DNA of 64,000 nucleotides from Spartobacteria bacterium LR76. GTDB lineage: Bacteria; Verrucomicrobiota; Verrucomicrobiia; Chthoniobacterales; Terrimicrobiaceae. The translations under genes were made by a program, and so were the position numbers. Positions 60,509 to 64,000 of the stretch are shown piece after piece. The notes beneath the pieces were generated by a model, which saw only the letters and a list, made by a program, of their open reading frames with translations, was not told the origin of the DNA and did not search any database. Each line of letters begins with the position of its first letter. Position 1 is the first letter of the stretch. The DNA lies in contig QAYZ01000011.1 in the NCBI GenBank assembly GCA_003054655.1, positions 1 to 64,000 of the forward strand. Direction: 5' to 3'.

Positions 60509-61042
60509 TTATTTCAAGGTGGCGACGGCGTGGCCGTCGGCGTAGAGGCGGTTGCAGCGGTTGAAATGAACCGCCTCAAAGTCGATGCACAGGCGCATGC
60601 GGGCGGGGTTCACTCGGCGTGCGCCGCGGCGTCCGTAGATCTGGGGGTTGATCTTGCTCTCGCCGTCGATCATGGGGACCCACTGGTAGCTGGAGCCGGT
60701 GGTTTTGATGTAGGTATTGTCCTCGGGGCACTTCAGCACCTTGGCGGTTACGCCGTAGGGTTCGAGTTCCGCCAGCATGGGCTTGGCCTCGTCCTCGCCG
60801 GTGTAGACGGGGTCGTTCGGGTTGGGTTCGACGAAGGGAAAGGTCTGGTCGTTTTCGATGACGTAGGTATTCACCGAGGCACCGATCGAGCGGAGATTGC
60901 CCATGCAGGCGACGCTCTTGGCGCGCTCGAGGGTCTTCTCCAGCTCTGGCGCTAGAAAGGTGGCGAGCAGGGCGATGATGGCGATGACGACGATGAGCTC
61001 GATGAGGGTGAAGCCAGAGCGGAGTGAGGTGCGGCGTTGCAT
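60509..61042 (-). CDS. prepilin-type N-terminal cleavage protein, H-X9-DG class
   Basis: The 177-aa product has the type IV pilin leader GFTLIELIVVIAIIALLATF following a short basic peptide, so prepilin peptidase should cleave before Phe. The C-terminus contains H-F-N-R-C-N-R-L-Y-A-D-G, an exact H-X9-DG motif, a mark of Planctomycete/Verrucomicrobial pseudopilins. It may be part of a type II-like secretion or pilus machine. It follows the STN-like gene by one base. Confidence 0.9.
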   Translation of the reverse strand: MQRRTSLRSGFTLIELIVVIAIIALLATFLAPELEKTLERAKSVACMGNLRSIGASVNTYVIENDQTFPFVEPNPNDPVYTGEDEAKPMLAELEPYGVTAKVLKCPEDNTYIKTTGSSYQWVPMIDGESKINPQIYGRRGARRVNPARMRLCIDFEAVHFNRCNRLYADGHAVATLK

Positions 61043-62362
61043 TTAGCGGTTGCCCTGGGTGTTTGCCCCGGAGTTGTTGGCGGATTTGGCGGCCTCGCGG
61101 CGCTCGACATAGCGGCGGAAGCGGGCTTCGCGCTGCTGGGGGGAGCTTTGGGATTCCCGCTGGGAGGCTCTTTCGTCCATGCGCTCCTGGACGTCGGCGC
61201 GGTTGAAAAACTCCTCCATCTTGGCGCGGCGTTCCTCCTCGGAGAGGCCGCGCAGGCTTTCACGGAAGGCGCGCATTTCCTCCATGTCCTTTTGGACCAG
61301 GGCCTTCTGGTCCGGCGGCAGGAGGGCGATCTGGTTTTCCGTGCGTTCGGTGATCCACTCCGGACGGAAGGGCCGGGCGGGGCCGACTGATCCGCCGGGG
61401 GCGGGAGAGAAAATAGTCACGGGTCCGCGGCCACGATTGCCGCCCTCCTCATCGCCGCCGGGGGGGGCGTCGGGGCGGACGTAAACGAGGAAGACCTCCT
61501 CGACCTTGCCCTTGGAGGCTTTGGCGATGGCGCGGGCCATGTCGGTGACCCGGGCGCTGGAGGGGAGTCCGGCGAGGATGGGATTCCAGTCCACGGGAGA
61601 GGCAAAGAGGGCACCGGTTTTCACCGAGCCTTGGTAAAGGGTTGCCTGGAGGCCCTTGTCTTCCTCGACGGAGTACTTCCACAGGACAAGGCGGGGATCG
61701 ATCAAGCCATCGGTGAGACCTCCCATGCCGCCGGGGCCGCCAAAGCCGCCGCCGAAGTTGCCTCCTCCCGGGCCGCCGGGATTGCCCCCGCCGGGCTGGG
61801 TGCCTGCGGTGTCGCCCGGGTTGCCGCCAGGGCGGTTGCCGCGTGGCGGGCGGTTGCCTCCTGACTGATCTCCCCCGGGCGGATTGCCGCCGGGTTGAGC
61901 GCCGGGGCCTCCCGCCGGGAGTTGTCCGCCGGGCTGGCCACCCGGTTGAGTTCCATCGGCCTGCGGGCCGCGCGGACCTCCGCCGCCACCACCGAATCCG
62001 GTAAAGGCGGACCAGCCGCCGGGATTGCTGCCGGTCTGGTAGGCGACGATGGCCTCGGCGATCTTGCGGGAGTCGGGTGCGGCGATGTAGGCGAGGCGGG
62101 CGTCTCCGCCGAGGCGGATGGCGACGGTGTTGATCGCCTCAAAAGTCGGGGCCTTGCGGATGTGGATCGACATGGGTTTGGTCAGGTCGGCATTGGTCAC
62201 GAAGCGAATGCCGGTCTGGCGCTCGAGAGCCTTCACGACCTTGGCAGCGGGGACATTGTCAAAATCGAGGGTGACCCCGTCGTGCACGAAGAAAAGTCGC
62301 CAGACAATAACCCCGGCGATGAGCACGATGGCGGCTGCGAGAACGTTCTGGCGAGTGAGCAT
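61043..62362 (-). CDS. membrane-anchored protein with secretin/STN-like domain and Gly/Pro-rich segment
   Basis: The 439-aa product has one N-terminal helix (residues 7-25), then an STN-like domain at about residues 29-90 (VTLDFDNVPAAKVVKALERQ). Residues 120-220 are extremely Gly/Pro/Asn rich. The C-terminal part is charged and helical (residues 330-439). STN domains occur in secretins and TonB receptors. There is no barrel, so it is not a full secretin. It is coupled to the prepilin-like gene. Confidence 0.8.
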   Translation of the reverse strand: MLTRQNVLAAAIVLIAGVIVWRLFFVHDGVTLDFDNVPAAKVVKALERQTGIRFVTNADLTKPMSIHIRKAPTFEAINTVAIRLGGDARLAYIAAPDSRKIAEAIVAYQTGSNPGGWSAFTGFGGGGGGPRGPQADGTQPGGQPGGQLPAGGPGAQPGGNPPGGDQSGGNRPPRGNRPGGNPGDTAGTQPGGGNPGGPGGGNFGGGFGGPGGMGGLTDGLIDPRLVLWKYSVEEDKGLQATLYQGSVKTGALFASPVDWNPILAGLPSSARVTDMARAIAKASKGKVEEVFLVYVRPDAPPGGDEEGGNRGRGPVTIFSPAPGGSVGPARPFRPEWITERTENQIALLPPDQKALVQKDMEEMRAFRESLRGLSEEERRAKMEEFFNRADVQERMDERASQRESQSSPQQREARFRRYVERREAAKSANNSGANTQGNR

Positions 62363-62687
62363 CGGGGAATAAACCTCCTACGGGGGAGTAAGTTGCGAGA
62401 TTTTTCGGAGGTTGTAGAGGAGAAATGCCTCTTGCCAAGGGAGGCAATCTACGACAGCTTACGCAAGCCTCAGGCGTCTAGCGAAATGCAACAAGGAATC
62501 GCCCCCTGTATCTGGAAGTTACTCATGGGGGCCACCTTGTGCATGGCTGTCTTTTTGTTTTCCGCTGCCCGGTTATTTCGGGTGCGTGTGGAAAAAACAG
62601 CCCCGCCGGAGGCCCCAACAGATGGACCCCGCGTCCGGGAGATGAAAAATCCCGGGTCGGCGTCCTCCCACGTAACACAACATAGTA
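62363..62687. other. 325-bp divergent intergenic region
   Basis: The region separates the STN-like gene and the second RRM gene and must hold both promoters. An open frame from an ATG at 62487 encodes a hydrophobic segment but then reads through the RRM gene in another frame with unnatural composition, so I do not count it. Confidence 0.4.
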
Positions 62688-63293
62688 ATGTCATCCGAAT
62701 ACACACCCACCCGCGGTCGCCGTTCTCCTCGGCGAGGCGATCGCCGGTCCAGCCGCAATCGTGGCGGCTCCCGTCCGCGCCAGGAAACCCCAGCGAAACC
62801 CCAGAAGAAAACCCTGTGGCAGAAGATCGTCGGCTTTTTTACCGGCGGAGACTCGGCGAAGAAGCCAGCCTCGAGCCGCAGCACGGTCAGCACCAGCAGC
62901 GCCGGCAGCACCCAGGCCGCCGCGAGGAGCGAGCGTCCGGCGAGAGCCGCGAAGCAGCCCGTCGAGCGTCCCAGCGGCTTCCGCACTCCGGAAATCGTCG
63001 AGGTCACCAGTGCTCGCATCTACGTCGGTAACCTGTCGTTTGACGCGACGGAGAGCGACTTGTTCGAGCTCTTCAACGGCGTCGGCTCCGTCCAGAACGT
63101 CGAAGTGGTGGCCAACAAGTACACCATGAAGTCCAAAGGCTTCGCATTCATCCAGATGCAGAGCGTCGACGAGGCCAAGCGCGCCGTCGCCGAGCTGCAT
63201 GACAAGGAGTACATGGGCCGCAAGCTCGTGGTCAGCGGAGCCAAGGCAGTCGACGAAAAGCGCCCCGAGCGCCAGCGTCAGCCTGAGCAGTAA
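62688..63293 (+). CDS. RRM RNA-binding protein with basic N-terminal extension
   Basis: The 201-aa product has a long N-terminal extension of about 105 residues, rich in Arg, Ser, Pro and Lys (low complexity, like eukaryotic SR tails), with one amphipathic WQKIVGFFTGGD segment. The RRM follows: RNP2 IYVGNL at residues 111-116 and RNP1 KGFAFIQM at 150-157. It probably binds RNA, perhaps for translation control. miaA follows directly, overlapping its end. Confidence 0.9.
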   Translation: MSSEYTPTRGRRSPRRGDRRSSRNRGGSRPRQETPAKPQKKTLWQKIVGFFTGGDSAKKPASSRSTVSTSSAGSTQAAARSERPARAAKQPVERPSGFRTPEIVEVTSARIYVGNLSFDATESDLFELFNGVGSVQNVEVVANKYTMKSKGFAFIQMQSVDEAKRAVAELHDKEYMGRKLVVSGAKAVDEKRPERQRQPEQ

Positions 63294-64000
63294 TTTACCC
63301 ATAATCGTTGCCGGCCCCACTGCGGTCGGCAAAACTCTTCTCGCCGCCGAGCTGGCTCACCAGTTCGGCGGCGAAATTGTTGGTGCGGATGCCTATCAGG
63401 TCTATGAAGGCCTGGCAGTCCTGACGAGCCAGCCCGACGCGGAGACGCGCGTGCGTGTGCCGCATCATCTTTTCGGTTTCCTTCCGGTCTCGGAACCCTT
63501 TGACGCCGCGCGGTTTGTGCAGTTGGCGCGGGAGACGATGGACGAGATTGCCGCCCGGGGAAAGATCCCCGTCATCTGCGGCGGATCGGGACTGTATATC
63601 AAGGCGCTTACTCACGGCATTGCCGACCTGCCTGCGCCCGATCCCGCATTGCGCCAGGAGCTCGACGCCCTCCCGCTGGAGGTTTTGCGCGAGCGGCTGG
63701 AAAAGGCCGACCCGGCGGCGGCAGCGAGCATTGATTTAAAGAACCCGCGCCGGGTGGTACGGGCGCTGGAGATTTTTTTGCTGACCGGGCGGTCGGCGGC
63801 GGATTTGCGCCAGGGGTGGAAGAACCCTGATGCTCCGGGTTTCCGTGGGATCATCCTCGAGCGCGAGCGCGGGGAGCTGGAGGCGCGCATCCGGGCCACG
63901 GTGGACGCGATGTTTGCCCGCGGCGCGGTGGACGAGGTGCGGGCGCTCGGGCCGGTGGGTCCGACGGCGCAGATGACCATCGGGCTGCGCGAGATCCAGG
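63283..64000 (+). CDS. miaA: tRNA dimethylallyltransferase, partial at window end
   Basis: The frame codes VAGPTAVGKTLLAAELA (Walker A), GADAYQVYEGL in place of DSxQVY, GFLPVSEPFDAARFVQ, and CGGSGLYIKAL, all signatures of MiaA, which isopentenylates A37 of tRNAs reading UNN codons. It runs off the right edge after about 239 codons. There is no ATG or GTG near the N-terminus. The nearest candidate is CTG at 63283, 10 bases inside the RRM gene; the first in-frame ATG is at 63199. The start is unresolved. Confidence 0.92.
   Translation, partial: MSSNLPIIVAGPTAVGKTLLAAELAHQFGGEIVGADAYQVYEGLAVLTSQPDAETRVRVPHHLFGFLPVSEPFDAARFVQLARETMDEIAARGKIPVICGGSGLYIKALTHGIADLPAPDPALRQELDALPLEVLRERLEKADPAAAASIDLKNPRRVVRALEIFLLTGRSAADLRQGWKNPDAPGFRGIILERERGELEARIRATVDAMFARGAVDEVRALGPVGPTAQMTIGLREIQ

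Noticed and set aside
62487-63031. A frame starting MQQGIAPCIWKLLMGATLCM upstream of the second RRM gene
   Set aside because: The first 30 residues look like a helix, but the frame then overlaps the RRM gene in another frame with unnatural sequence.

Overview
The window is 64 kb of GC-rich DNA from a Gram-negative bacterium. It most likely comes from the phylum Verrucomicrobiota (inference). Supporting signs are an H-X9-DG type prepilin, a PEP-CTERM secreted protein, LpxA and KdsD of lipopolysaccharide synthesis, bacterial RRM proteins, and many small membrane or secreted proteins without a clear family. The finer placement cannot be settled from the sequence alone. There are no rRNA or tRNA genes, no CRISPR array, no prophage and no intact insertion sequence.

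Layout. 1-5.6 kb: small membrane, secreted and lipoprotein genes, an SMR exporter and a zinc-ribbon protein. 5.8-11.9 kb: a TMTC-like membrane protein with TPRs, a secreted thioredoxin, a thiopurine-type methyltransferase, an RRM protein and a second methyltransferase. 12.5-15.2 kb: a frameshifted small membrane gene, then a DUF4279-like gene, a polynucleotide-kinase-like P-loop protein and a Thg1-like reverse polymerase (the last two overlap by ATGA), facing a VapBC-type module. 15.2-21.6 kb: a secreted protein, acetyl-CoA synthetase, and a cysE / cysteine desulfurase / SprT operon. 21.7-31 kb: a Doc-like toxin pair, secreted proteins, a PEP-CTERM protein, LysR, LpxA, and a serine hydrolase fused to an outer-membrane barrel. 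30.3-34.2 kb: a reverse operon kdsD-efp-membrane HExxH protein-MidA-YdeI. 34.2-39.7 kb: a dispersed repeat pair, a glycosyltransferase, a beta carbonic anhydrase, a second frameshifted gene, a PH-domain protein and a B12-type radical SAM enzyme.

39.8-52.3 kb is a respiratory island on the minus strand. It holds cytochrome bd (cydAB) and a long operon for a caa3 oxidase (ctaC-ctaD-ctaE), an unknown membrane protein, a diheme cytochrome c lipoprotein, a Rieske protein, a cytochrome b fused to cytochrome c, a CtaG-polyferredoxin fusion and an FixH/YtkA-like protein. A complete quinol-to-oxygen route is therefore encoded as one transcription unit, beside the high-affinity bd oxidase. 52.5-64 kb: an M15 peptidase, a TetR-controlled HlyD/ABC-2 exporter, a P1B metal ATPase, ribokinase, a prepilin/STN-domain pair, a second RRM protein and the start of miaA.

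The strongest candidate for an undescribed system is the kinase plus Thg1-like pair at 13.3-14.5 kb. It could heal the 5' end of a damaged RNA and then extend it 3'-to-5'. Other points worth checking are the unusual fusions in the respiratory operon, the hydrolase-barrel fusion, an EF-P with Asn at the loop tip, and a family of AAG-rich dispersed repeats that occur as inverted pairs.
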